8,529 nucleotides of DNA, taken from positions 1-8,529 of the forward strand of contig DEAP01000103.1 in the NCBI GenBank assembly GCA_002348225.1. The letters run 5' to 3'. Both the position numbers and the translations under genes were made by a program. The DNA comes from Dehalococcoidia bacterium UBA2979. Lineage in GTDB: Bacteria; Chloroflexota; Dehalococcoidia; UBA2979. Below are positions 1 through 6,719 of the stretch, one piece after another. The first letter of the stretch is position 1, and every line of letters starts with the position of its first letter. The notes under the pieces were generated by a model. That model ran no database searches, was not told where the DNA came from, and saw only the letters and a list, made by a program, of their open reading frames with translations.

Positions 1-296
1 TGCACAAGCAGGTCTACATCTATGGTGGTCTTGACCGAAACCCTACTGTTCTAAATCGAAGTTACGGAATAGCATGGGGAATTGGGGGATGGTTGCTCAC
101 TCCTTATCTTCAAATTGCAGGAGCCGAAGAGGCCCAAAACATGAGAGAACGAGTTGCTACATCCATTACAACCACGTTCGCCAGTTCGTATGTGCAAGAA
201 GTCTCATTGAGCCAAGCGCTTGCGAGGGAAGCGGTTGATGAATATCGAAAACAGGCTACGGGACAAAAGTTTTTAATCAATCCTAGTCTGCAGTAA
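1..296 (+). CDS. C-terminal part of a zinc-type medium-chain dehydrogenase/reductase (quinone oxidoreductase-like), partial at left edge
   Basis: This is the last 97 codons of a gene that begins outside the window; the first full codon is at position 3 and the stop is TAA at 294-296. An internal TTG at 93 is not a real start, because the frame is open to the edge and the residues before it fit the family. The visible protein has a Y-I-Y-G-G-L-D segment (residues 5-11), then a G-I-A-W-G-I-G-G-W-L-L-T-P stretch (22-34). It ends with a helix and a short K-F-L-I-N-P strand (89-94). This matches the end of the NAD(P)-binding half of MDR proteins (zinc-binding alcohol dehydrogenase or NADPH:quinone reductase type), whose final strand usually reads K-x-[LV]-[LI]-x-P. 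Such enzymes reduce quinones, enones or aldehydes with NAD(P)H in the cytosol; the substrate cannot be read from this fragment. It converges tail-to-tail with the next gene, with 7 bp between stops. The family is fairly sure, the function is not. Confidence 0.75.
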   Translation, partial: HKQVYIYGGLDRNPTVLNRSYGIAWGIGGWLLTPYLQIAGAEEAQNMRERVATSITTTFASSYVQEVSLSQALAREAVDEYRKQATGQKFLINPSLQ

Positions 297-303
297 TCTC
301 TGA

Positions 304-1224
304 CTAGTCAAAAGCTGCAATTACTTCTGACTCAAAGCGTTGGAATTCATCAGGATCGTTCGGGAGACGACCAAACATAATTTCATCTACTCCTTCATCA
401 ATAAACTCTCCGACCCGATCAATAATGTAACTTGCACTGCCGGCAACGGTGTCTGGCCCGATCATTTCTACAAATGCATCACTAGATTCTTTATCGTCTG
501 AAAGCATAGTCGGCATAAGGATCGTGCGCCGTATTTCACTCGGATCTCGTCCGACGCGCTCGCAGTGCTTCTCAAGAATTTCTGTTTTTTCACGGTATAA
601 ATCTATCGACATACCTCGTCGTGCAAACCCATCAAGATTAAATACATCCCCATACATAGCCAGAGTTTTCAAAGTTCGCAAAGGCCCTGTTCCGCCAACC
701 ATTATCGGAATATGAGGAGTCTGGTAACTGCCTGGAGATAGTGGAGCATCGACCAATTGATAATATTTACCGCTAAAGTTAACCGGTTCCTCCGAGCTGA
801 CCAGCATACGGATAAGTTGACACGCCTCCTCAAGTCTGTCGGAGCGTTCACGCATATGAGGAAATTCCCAGCTGTAGGCCTCATGCTCTCTCTCAAACCA
901 ACCAGCACCGATGGCAAGCGTGAACCGACCGCGTGATATATGGTCAATAGTTCCTGCCATCTTAGCCACCAAGGCTGGATTCCTATACGTGTTCCCTAGA
1001 ACAAGGTGGCCGAGCCGCAGTCGCTGAGTTATCCCAGCCACGGCAGCCATGGCAGTAAATCCTTCGTATGCTGTTAATGATTCGCTCGCACCGGGTCTGT
1101 TCGGCGGAAGAAAATGATCTGCGAAATACACACTGTGCCAGCGCCCATTCTCCATGGCTGCAATCACCGCACTGATATCATCCCAGTCTGTTAAATAACA
1201 ACTGACTTGTGCACCAAATTTCAT
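304..1224 (-). CDS. LLM-class (luciferase-like) flavin/F420-dependent oxidoreductase
   Basis: A 306-residue bacterial luciferase-fold (TIM-barrel) oxidoreductase, typical in length. Visible family signatures are the N-terminal M-K-F-G strand, Y-F-A-D-H-F at 33-38, the R-L-R-L-G-H-L-V-L-G strand (68-77) followed by Y-R-N-P, the D-H-I-S-R-G-R segment (94-100), A-I-G-A-G-W-F-x-x-E-H (104-114), and I-P-I-M-V-G-G-T-G (172-180), the usual phosphate/cofactor-binding loop. This arrangement is that of the so-called F420-dependent LLM oxidoreductases. Whether the cofactor here is F420 or FMN cannot be told from sequence alone. It would carry out a two-electron redox step or monooxygenation on an unknown small molecule in the cytosol. 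I start at ATG 1224 rather than the in-frame ATG at 1245, because AGGAG lies 7 nt upstream of it and the family begins with M-K-F-G. It lies 63 nt downstream of trkH on the same strand and may share its transcript. Confidence 0.9.
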   Translation of the reverse strand: MKFGAQVSCYLTDWDDISAVIAAMENGRWHSVYFADHFLPPNRPGASESLTAYEGFTAMAAVAGITQRLRLGHLVLGNTYRNPALVAKMAGTIDHISRGRFTLAIGAGWFEREHEAYSWEFPHMRERSDRLEEACQLIRMLVSSEEPVNFSGKYYQLVDAPLSPGSYQTPHIPIMVGGTGPLRTLKTLAMYGDVFNLDGFARRGMSIDLYREKTEILEKHCERVGRDPSEIRRTILMPTMLSDDKESSDAFVEMIGPDTVAGSASYIIDRVGEFIDEGVDEIMFGRLPNDPDEFQRFESEVIAAFD

Positions 1225-1231
1225 AAACACG

Positions 1232-1236
1232 CTCCT
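1232..1236 (-). promoter_or_regulatory. Ribosome binding site deciding the LLM oxidoreductase start
   Basis: On the - strand AGGAG lies 7 nt before ATG 1224. The longer in-frame ATG at 1245 would place this site inside the coding region and adds seven residues that do not fit the family, so the shorter start is preferred. Confidence 0.65.
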
Positions 1237-1287
1237 GAACCGCACGAATTTTAACGAGATAACGGTAGTTTAGCAGTTGGATCGGGG

Positions 1288-2841
1288 TTACCCGAGCGTG
1301 ACAGACTCAGGCGGATAATGAACGGTCGTGGGAGTGGAAGGACGATCAGGATCTCCCGTAAATAAAGTCAGTACTGCAAGAGGTCCGATTCTCCCTACTA
1401 ACATTGATACACAAAATAACAATTTTCCTTCATCCGATAGAGAGGCTGTAAGACCTGTAGTGAAACCAGTCTTAGAAAATGCCGATGTGGTCTCGAAAAT
1501 AACGTCTTCCAGAGCCGCGTCAGTAGTCTGCGAAATGAGCAATACCATACCCATTAAGAACAGTATCGAGCATGTCGCGAAGACAAGAGCAATTCGGAAA
1601 TCGTGATCAGTTATAGATCTGCCAAATAACGCTTGGTTGGCATCTCCCCGCAGTACACTAATGAATTTATGAGCCAGCAGGCCGAAGGTCGCAAGACGTA
1701 TGCCACCACCTACACTCCCTGACGCCCCTCCAACAAACATTAGGCCTGTGAAAACGAGTAGAGTACCCATATTCGACTCTGACCAGTCAATAGTGGTAAA
1801 CCCGGAGCTCCGTGCAAACGAGCTTTCTGTAAATCCATGAATCAATGCATCCAAAAAATGTTGCCCTGACAACAGTCCACCACCCAGATACTCTCTGAGG
1901 AAGATCCAAAAAGTGCCTACAAATAGCAGTCCAACCGAGGTACTCAGTACTATTTTTGAGTCAAGTGAGGTTCGCCACCACGTATCGCCTAACAAAGAAC
2001 GGGAAAAAACACCTCGGACAAATGTGCTAAGTGAAATATGTTCATCGTATCTGAGTAACACACGCCTATAAGCCAGGTTCAAATCTCGGATTACCAGAAA
2101 TCCGATACTTCCCGCTATTGTGAACAAACTCAGTAACAACATCAGTCCGTTATTATCAGAAAATTCTTCGAACTGCCCCCAATGAACAAATCCAGCACTA
2201 TTCACGGATGAAATTGAAAGAAAAATGGATGCCCAGAGAGCATCAATACTCCACTGGCCGCTCTCTATAGATAGGTTCAGATATATCAATACTAATGCCA
2301 CTGACTGGCTGAGTAACATGAATTTTACTATCCACCACAGATTCAAATCTATCTGCTCTGTTTCAACGTTTAGACCCTGAGCTCTGCGGAGTTGATTGTT
2401 CCTTAATCCTGTTAACTGCCCTAATCTGGAGAGCAGCGCGGCAAGTCCCGCAAACGCACCCAGTCCACCTAACTGAAATAAAATTAACATAGTAACGATT
2501 CCGAAGACTGACCAAGTGTCGGCAGTACCTACAACGGTAAGGCCTGTCAAAGTAACTGCAGAAATAGCCGTAAAGAGTGCATCGATTAGGCCAATTTCTA
2601 TTCCTTCTTTTCTAGAAATTGGCAGTAAAAACAGAACAGTACCAATCACCGAGAGTATCGGCCACATTGCTACCCACAGATAAAATCCATTCAACGGTGT
2701 TCTTAAAAATTTATCTAGAACACGATCCCAGTATCCATTCGCCTGACCCCTAGGAAGTCGTACCGCTCGCTTGGTTTTCGAGCGGGCTTTTACAAACAGC
2801 TCTTGTCCGTCTTGTGAATCTGGTTCTCGATTTTTAGTCAT
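1288..2841 (-). CDS. trkH: TrkH/KtrB-family potassium uptake channel subunit
   Basis: A 517-residue integral membrane protein of the Trk/Ktr/HKT superfamily, which conducts K+ inward with a soluble NAD/nucleotide-binding RCK partner (TrkA or KtrA). All four selectivity-filter P-loops are visible with their glycines: T-L-T-G-L-T (G100), S-V-N-S-A-G-F (G217), R-S-S-G-F-T-T (G347) and S-K-T-G-F-T-T-G (G459). The gating loop G-G-A-S-G-S-V-G-G-G-I-R is at 371-382, and the conserved V-G-R-I-G-P-L-A end is at 482-489. About 50 cytosolic residues, rich in Lys and Arg, precede the first membrane helix (near 52-74). No RCK partner gene is in the window, so it must be encoded elsewhere or be absent. ATG 2841 lacks a clear Shine-Dalgarno, but no better start precedes the first helix. 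The family call is firm; choosing between the trkH and ktrB labels is not, though the length fits TrkH-like proteins. Confidence 0.93.
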   Translation of the reverse strand: MTKNREPDSQDGQELFVKARSKTKRAVRLPRGQANGYWDRVLDKFLRTPLNGFYLWVAMWPILSVIGTVLFLLPISRKEGIEIGLIDALFTAISAVTLTGLTVVGTADTWSVFGIVTMLILFQLGGLGAFAGLAALLSRLGQLTGLRNNQLRRAQGLNVETEQIDLNLWWIVKFMLLSQSVALVLIYLNLSIESGQWSIDALWASIFLSISSVNSAGFVHWGQFEEFSDNNGLMLLLSLFTIAGSIGFLVIRDLNLAYRRVLLRYDEHISLSTFVRGVFSRSLLGDTWWRTSLDSKIVLSTSVGLLFVGTFWIFLREYLGGGLLSGQHFLDALIHGFTESSFARSSGFTTIDWSESNMGTLLVFTGLMFVGGASGSVGGGIRLATFGLLAHKFISVLRGDANQALFGRSITDHDFRIALVFATCSILFLMGMVLLISQTTDAALEDVIFETTSAFSKTGFTTGLTASLSDEGKLLFCVSMLVGRIGPLAVLTLFTGDPDRPSTPTTVHYPPESVTLG

Positions 2842-2934
2842 TATGAAATTTGATTTGCTATCCGAGCGTGATGGTACTCAATTGACCTACAGCCTCCAGC
2901 ATTCGTATCGATTGGAAGTGCCAGCTTCCCCACA

Positions 2935-2940
2935 ATTATA
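2935..2940 (-). promoter_or_regulatory. Possible -10 element and leader for trkH
   Basis: The 118-bp gap before trkH has a consensus TATAAT on the - strand, 93 nt before the start codon. The sequence 16-18 nt upstream of it is a poor -35 match. Transcription from here would give a leader of about 85 nt. Its first bases would form a small hairpin, GGAAG and CTTCC around a 6-nt loop (2914-2929). No T-run follows the hairpin, so it is not a good intrinsic terminator for the preceding exporter gene. A 14-codon reading frame (2858-2902) lies in the leader but has no ribosome binding site. The leader is too short for a c-di-AMP (ydaO-type) riboswitch. Confidence 0.3.
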
Positions 2941-2959
2941 CGCCTAACTTCCGGATTTC

Positions 2960-3604
2960 CTATAACCATCCAAATCTAAACACTAAAGAGACACTATAGA
3001 ACAGGAGAACTAGCCCAATAGCTCGAGTGACTACTACTTCATGCTGCCGTATGACCTCTAATAGACGACCCTGTGAAAGAATCGTTGCCACGGTCACATA
3101 CCATCCCCCATCAGTGAAAAGGCCTAAAAAGCCCATCCCAATTAGAGTTTGTGTATTCATGGAAGGCTCAATAAAAGGAACGAACATTGTGAGCATCCAA
3201 GCGAGTATCTTTGGATTAAAAAATGCCAGTGAAAATCCTTGTATGAACGCGATGCTCAGCCGCCTATCAGACAGGTCTCTATCCCCAGCGTCCACTCTGT
3301 TTTTTGTTGAAGAAACACGCAAGAAATTTATCGCTAAATACAAAAGGACAACAAACCCAGTGATGTGGAGCATGCCAGTAATTTCGGGATAATTACCCAC
3401 CACCACAGCGATGCCTGTTGCTGCCGCAAAAGCATAAATACTGAAACCGATCCCGTGACCAATTCCAGTTATTATTCCGTACCATCGACCTCCGAAAATA
3501 GTATTCCGAACGACCAAAACCAAAGAAGGTCCAGGAGTCATGGCACCTAAAACCAGCACTAAGGTGAGCGTTGACCAGTTTTCTATTGAGATGTCAGAAT
3601 CCAA
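2960..3604 (-). CDS. LysE/RhtB-family amino-acid (or small metabolite) exporter
   Basis: A 214-residue inner-membrane protein of the LysE superfamily, normal in length, with about six membrane helices. Signatures are the M-T-P-G-P motif at 22-26 after the first helix, followed by a Gly-rich helix (G-G-R-W-Y-G-I-I-T-G-I-G-H-G, 38-51), a polar loop near 97-115, and F-F-N-P-K-I at 128-133. Family members export amino acids such as lysine, arginine, homoserine or threonine with proton coupling; the substrate here is unknown. The start appears to be TTG 3604, immediately preceded by an in-frame TGA. No ATG lies between it and the first helix, so translation cannot begin further upstream in this frame. 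There is no good Shine-Dalgarno. The gene begins 23 nt after the CCA end of tRNA-Pro on the same strand with no terminator visible, so it may be transcribed together with the tRNA. The family is clear, the exact start is less so. Confidence 0.88.
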   Translation of the reverse strand: MDSDISIENWSTLTLVLVLGAMTPGPSLVLVVRNTIFGGRWYGIITGIGHGIGFSIYAFAAATGIAVVVGNYPEITGMLHITGFVVLLYLAINFLRVSSTKNRVDAGDRDLSDRRLSIAFIQGFSLAFFNPKILAWMLTMFVPFIEPSMNTQTLIGMGFLGLFTDGGWYVTVATILSQGRLLEVIRQHEVVVTRAIGLVLLFYSVSLVFRFGWL

Positions 3605-3627
3605 TCAAGGTAAACCATCGAACTCTG

Positions 3628-3704
3628 TGGTCGGGGAGCCGGGATTTGAACCCGGGACCTCCAGTCCCCCAGACTGGCGCGCTGCCAGACTGCGCCACTC
3701 CCCG
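3628..3704 (-). tRNA. tRNA-Pro (anticodon GGG), CCA encoded
   Basis: A full 77-nt cloverleaf reads on the - strand. The acceptor arms CGGGGAG and CTCCCCG pair over all 7 bp. The D stem is GCGC/GCGC, the anticodon stem CCAGT/ACTGG with loop CTGGGGG, and the T stem CCGGG/CCCGG with loop TTCAAAT. The anticodon at 3668-3670 is GGG, which reads the proline codon CCC and can wobble to CCT. The C1-G72 pair with A73, plus G35 and G36, are the known identity elements of bacterial tRNA-Pro. The terminal CCA is encoded in the DNA (3628-3630). The exporter gene follows 23 nt downstream. Confidence 0.97.
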
Positions 3705-3719
3705 AAAAGTTGAATGCAA

Positions 3720-3728
3720 ATGCTATCA
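3720..3728 (-). promoter_or_regulatory. Possible extended -10 promoter of tRNA-Pro, with overlapping palindrome
   Basis: On the - strand TGATAGCAT fits the extended -10 pattern TGnTAnnnT and ends 15 nt before the mature tRNA 5' end, so the primary transcript would have a short leader of several nt. There is no convincing -35 box at 16-18 nt. A near-perfect palindrome, ATCAC-CA-GTGAT (3725-3736), overlaps its upstream edge. The two-base centre argues against an RNA hairpin but would suit a protein binding site. It could equally be chance. Confidence 0.3.
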
Positions 3729-3745
3729 CCAGTGATGAATGAAAA

Positions 3746-4516
3746 CTAGCTCAAGCTCCAAGTAGCAAGTAACGCAACGCCGACTACTTGCGCAAAAAGG
3801 ATATTCACTCGCTGATTTTTGTTCTCCAAATTCTCAAATAACGTAATGACGAGATATATCGCGGAAAAGGTAAGTACTCCGGTATCGGAATTCGAAAAAG
3901 GCAGAAAATAACTGAGCAATGACAACTGCGCTGCGACGGTCCCAGTCAGTACTCCGCTATATCGCCAATCGGAACGCTGACCCAGTTGCCGGAAGTATAT
4001 TTCGGTGAGGCAATAGGTGACTGCGCCAACCAACATCGCACGGAATATATTCTCATTTATAGTTCCAAAGATAAATTGCAAGAGACAAAACAGGGCTACA
4101 TGGACAGAAATTTTACCTACAACGGCCGGGAACCATTGCTCACTCGCTGAGTACCGATAAAGTGACATAGTCGCCCAGACCGATAGCCCCACAAAACTTC
4201 CCGACAATAGGGCAAAAGATGCTGAATTCACATCCGGCAGTATCACCTGTCTAACAACTATGAGGGCTACAAACAAAAATAGAGGTGACACCGAAAGGTA
4301 CTGAATATTGAGTCGGTCTGTTTCTCCGACTGACCATCCCCATCTCTGAACTGAGCCAAGAGAAATAATTATCAATAGACCGTTAGCTATCACAATCCAC
4401 TCAAACAGAGGTTCGGTAGGAATAACAAAGTGGAAAGTTACTGAACAAATAAAACCAATAATGAAGCTAACAGCTAAGCTATCTTGGCTGACTTTTTCCG
4501 AACGATGAGAAATCAA
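3746..4516 (-). CDS. Unrecognised polytopic membrane protein
   Basis: I do not recognise this 256-residue protein. It is strongly hydrophobic, with about eight or nine predicted membrane helices near residues 12-32, 38-54, 75-93, 98-119, 132-150, 157-173, 187-206, 212-228 and 237-253. Between them are short polar loops such as Q-R-W-G-W-S-V-G-E-T-D-R (57-68) and R-Q-L-G-Q-R-S-D-W-R-Y (176-186). No cleavable signal peptide, catalytic motif or transporter signature is evident. The start is inferred as TTG 4516, with GGGGA 8 nt upstream. The frame stays open further upstream into the amidohydrolase gene, but no ATG or GTG is available close to the N-terminus. It follows the amidohydrolase by 29 nt on the same strand, so the two are probably co-transcribed; a link in function is only a guess. 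The size and length of the frame make a real gene likely. Confidence 0.75.
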   Translation of the reverse strand: MISHRSEKVSQDSLAVSFIIGFICSVTFHFVIPTEPLFEWIVIANGLLIIISLGSVQRWGWSVGETDRLNIQYLSVSPLFLFVALIVVRQVILPDVNSASFALLSGSFVGLSVWATMSLYRYSASEQWFPAVVGKISVHVALFCLLQFIFGTINENIFRAMLVGAVTYCLTEIYFRQLGQRSDWRYSGVLTGTVAAQLSLLSYFLPFSNSDTGVLTFSAIYLVITLFENLENKNQRVNILFAQVVGVALLATWSLS

Positions 4517-4545
4517 GATACTATTCCCCGCGCCACACAGCGCTA

Positions 4546-5445
4546 TTAATGAGCAAGCACCGGTTCTTCTAGGCCAAATATCTCAGCCGCATTAGACCAG
4601 CGAATTCGATGAGCTTCATCATCTGTGAGACCAACCTTTGTGAAAATCTCTTCCAAATTATCAACGTGGGAGGAGATCTCATCATTCCCACAATCAGACC
4701 CCCATACCAATTTTTCAACCCCGATTTCGTAACCTATCAGTCGACGTTCAACTGCATGCCGCTCAATGGTGTCGCCACCAGACATATCAAAAAACACATT
4801 TGGACGCCAGCGTGCAACAGAAGCAGACTCATCATAATTACCCGTCCCACCGAGATGAGCACCAATTAATCGGAGATCCGGGAAATTATTAGCAATAGTA
4901 TCCATATGGAATGGACGCATACGTGTAGCAGATGCATTTCTACCAAAACTTAGTATCTGCTCCTTTATCCGTCGCTCTTGTGAAGCGAGATAGGTTTTTG
5001 CCGCATCTTTGTCTCGGCGCGGATGAGTAATCGCGTAATCAATTGGACCACCAATGACCCCCATATGAAGTAGAATCGGCATCCCTAGTCGCTCGGCCAT
5101 CTCATACACGGAAAAATATTTCAGGTCGTCGTATGCCCTCTTCACGCCGATCATTTTTAGACCAACGTAACCCATCTCGAACAGCTGCTGAACTGCCCGA
5201 CCGTCAATATCTTCTGGATCAACTACTGCTGATGGCAGAAAAAAATCCTCATGACGTCGCGCATAGTCCAGTGATTCTTCATAGCTGAGACCAAAACGTC
5301 CACCAGCCAATAAGCTCGCCTTAACTACTCCAGCCGCTCTCAAAGCGTCAGCTCGCTCGTCGATGGCCTTCGCATTATCCTGTGAATCCGGGTCTTGCCA
5401 ATTACGCGGAAAATGGCAGTGCACATCAAAAATTGGATTAGCCAT
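4546..5445 (-). CDS. Metal-dependent amidohydrolase (TIM-barrel, Amidohydrolase_2-like)
   Basis: A 299-residue cytosolic protein of the amidohydrolase superfamily, usual length for the ACMSD/Amidohydrolase_2 branch. The metal ligands are visible in order: H9-C-H11 in F-D-V-H-C-H-F on strand 1, H127 in I-L-L-H-M-G, H197 in I-G-A-H-L-G-G, and D251 in V-W-G-S-D. The C-terminal W-S-N-A-A-E-I-F-G-L (283-292) is the usual family end. This branch contains hydrolases and non-oxidative decarboxylases of aromatic or lactone-like acids; the substrate cannot be read here. Between H127 and H197 there is a basic segment (about 142-178, many Arg and Lys) that may line the active site. The start is ATG 5445, not the TTG just before it, because GGAGGT lies 7 nt upstream. 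The gene follows the GNAT gene by 49 nt and precedes the membrane protein by 29 nt. Confidence 0.9.
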   Translation of the reverse strand: MANPIFDVHCHFPRNWQDPDSQDNAKAIDERADALRAAGVVKASLLAGGRFGLSYEESLDYARRHEDFFLPSAVVDPEDIDGRAVQQLFEMGYVGLKMIGVKRAYDDLKYFSVYEMAERLGMPILLHMGVIGGPIDYAITHPRRDKDAAKTYLASQERRIKEQILSFGRNASATRMRPFHMDTIANNFPDLRLIGAHLGGTGNYDESASVARWRPNVFFDMSGGDTIERHAVERRLIGYEIGVEKLVWGSDCGNDEISSHVDNLEEIFTKVGLTDDEAHRIRWSNAAEIFGLEEPVLAH

Positions 5446-5451
5446 CAAATT

Positions 5452-5457
5452 ACCTCC
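5452..5457 (-). promoter_or_regulatory. Strong ribosome binding site of the amidohydrolase
   Basis: GGAGGT on the - strand, 6-7 nt before ATG 5445, is the best Shine-Dalgarno in the window. It favours ATG over the adjacent TTG at 5448 and suggests this gene is translated well even if it sits late in an operon. Confidence 0.7.
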
Positions 5458-5494
5458 AGAGCTTTAACAGACAACAGACTACATCAATATGCTG

Positions 5495-5962
5495 TTAGAT
5501 CGGTCGTGATGTGCCAAGAAAGCGGATGGAGAACCCCATTTTGTGCCAAAACTCAATAGCAGGTTGGTTTCCGTTCAAAATATCTGCTTCCACCTCTCTT
5601 ACCTCTCGATCAGCAAACAGCTTAAGTAATTCATCAACTGCCGCAGAGCCAAAGCCCATCCGTCTGAAATCATTAAAAATACAAAATTCGCTGATAGAAC
5701 CCTTTAGGATTGTCTCATCGGGCCAATCAGGAAAACACCTAGTTATTACGAAACCTGCACGGACCGCGTCAGTTTCGACCCAGAATAATTCCCGCTCCGG
5801 AGGATATTGCGCTTCTTCCAACACAGCCGTGCGATAGAGTTCTAATTCATGTTGTGTCGCTGTCTGCCCAAATACAGACAATTCATGAGCATAGGCTTCA
5901 TAGTGTCCAAAAAATGTGTCTATATCACTCACTGATACGGGCTGTAGTTTTACTGTTTGCAT
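5495..5962 (-). CDS. GNAT-family N-acetyltransferase
   Basis: A 155-residue single-domain acetyltransferase of the GNAT fold. It transfers acetyl from acetyl-CoA to an amine of an unknown acceptor in the cytosol. Motif A, the pyrophosphate-binding loop, is R-R-M-G-F-G-S-A (100-107), preceded by the strand I-S-E-F-C-I (90-95). Motif B is N-x-P-A-I-E-F-W-H-K-M-G-F (132-144), the standard end of the fold. The N-terminal helices (about 11-50) vary across the family and do not reveal the substrate. ATG 5962 lies 5 nt after the HAD gene's stop. The only upstream match to a Shine-Dalgarno, AGGA, is just 3 nt from the ATG, so translation is probably coupled to the HAD gene. A possible role together with the HAD enzyme is guesswork. 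Confidence 0.88.
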   Translation of the reverse strand: MQTVKLQPVSVSDIDTFFGHYEAYAHELSVFGQTATQHELELYRTAVLEEAQYPPERELFWVETDAVRAGFVITRCFPDWPDETILKGSISEFCIFNDFRRMGFGSAAVDELLKLFADREVREVEADILNGNQPAIEFWHKMGFSIRFLGTSRPI

Positions 5963-5967
5963 TCGTC

Positions 5968-6714
5968 CTAAGCCTCACCCCACAGGTCAATCAGACTTTC
6001 AATCTTACGATTTCCAATATCTGAATCTTGTGCACCATTCCGATCAATTAATACAGATGAAATACCAACCGCGTTAGCACCATGGACGTCATCTTCGAGC
6101 GAATCACCTACCATCAAAGACGATTCTGGGGTAGCTGCTAATACTCGCATAGCGTGGAGAAACATTTCTTGATGCGGCTTACGAACCCCGACTCGTGCAC
6201 TGGTGACCACCGCATCGAGATATGGCGATAGACCGAGGCCATCCGTAATTTGAGAAAGATTCCAGTCATGATTGGACACTAGTGCAACTGATATATTTTC
6301 TGATTTAACTTGAATGAGGAACTCACGTACCTCGTCATAAATCGCGTACCGACTAGGCTCGGACTCCGCAATTGCTATCTTCATACCTGCCTCACGAATA
6401 ATTTCCGTAACACCGCCGTCTAGGTGTTCTACAACTGCGGCTCGTATTCGTTTCTCAGCGATGGAAGCCCTCAGTATTCGATAAGATTCTTCATCTTTGG
6501 ACTCTTCTCTATGAGTCACACCTTCCGAAGTACGCCACTCTGCCCAAGCGTCTCCCAGTGGGGATGCCTTAAGCCGAGATAACAAGTAGTCGGCATCGAT
6601 CTCTAGTCCCGTACCAATGGCAATTTCACAATACATTTCCAAATGAGGAGTCTTCATAAAACCAATAGTCTTATCAAAATCAAGTAAGAGAGTATTGATA
6701 TGTCTGGCGATCAA
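5968..6714 (-). CDS. HAD-superfamily hydrolase (HAD-IA type phosphatase)
   Basis: A 248-residue haloacid-dehalogenase-superfamily enzyme with all four motifs: I, L-L-L-D-F-D-K-T at 9-16 (nucleophile D12, acid D14); II, V-S-N-H at 146-149; III, R-K-P-H at 178-181 (K179); and IV, V-G-D-S-L-E-D-D at 202-209. A helical cap of roughly 110 residues lies between motifs I and II, as in C1-cap (subfamily I) phosphatases. Substrates are probably small phosphorylated metabolites; none can be named. The start is inferred as TTG 6714. The next Met is residue 20, which would remove the catalytic aspartates, so initiation must be at or before 6714. AAAGGGG, inside the last codons of mfd, lies 10 nt upstream. 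The gap to the mfd stop is 5 nt, as is the gap to the GNAT gene, which indicates a tightly packed operon. Confidence 0.88.
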   Translation of the reverse strand: MIARHINTLLLDFDKTIGFMKTPHLEMYCEIAIGTGLEIDADYLLSRLKASPLGDAWAEWRTSEGVTHREESKDEESYRILRASIAEKRIRAAVVEHLDGGVTEIIREAGMKIAIAESEPSRYAIYDEVREFLIQVKSENISVALVSNHDWNLSQITDGLGLSPYLDAVVTSARVGVRKPHQEMFLHAMRVLAATPESSLMVGDSLEDDVHGANAVGISSVLIDRNGAQDSDIGNRKIESLIDLWGEA

Positions 6715-6719
6715 TTCAA

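Noticed and set aside
283..307. Inverted repeat CTAGTC/GACTAG spanning both stop codons of the convergent genes, considered as a bidirectional terminator
   Set aside because: The stem is only 6 bp with a 13-nt loop and there is no T-run on either strand; likely chance.
449..715. Open frames on the + strand inside the - strand genes (for example 449-715, 3027-3392, 5511-5837, 7193-7525)
   Set aside because: They lie antisense to well-supported genes, match no family I know, and their composition follows from the codons of the real genes.
1282..1295. Hairpin TCGGG-GTTA-CCCGA over the trkH stop codon, considered as a terminator
   Set aside because: Only 5 bp and no T-run downstream on the - strand.
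1292..2880. Direct repeat CCGAGCGTGA plus ACTCA at 1292-1309 and 2862-2880, flanking trkH
   Set aside because: A 10-mer repeated once in 1.6 kb is expected by chance, one copy is coding, and there are no mobile-element features.
3628..3704. tRNA gene as an integration site for a mobile element
   Set aside because: No integrase and no repeated tRNA 3' end is present in the window; neighbours look chromosomal.
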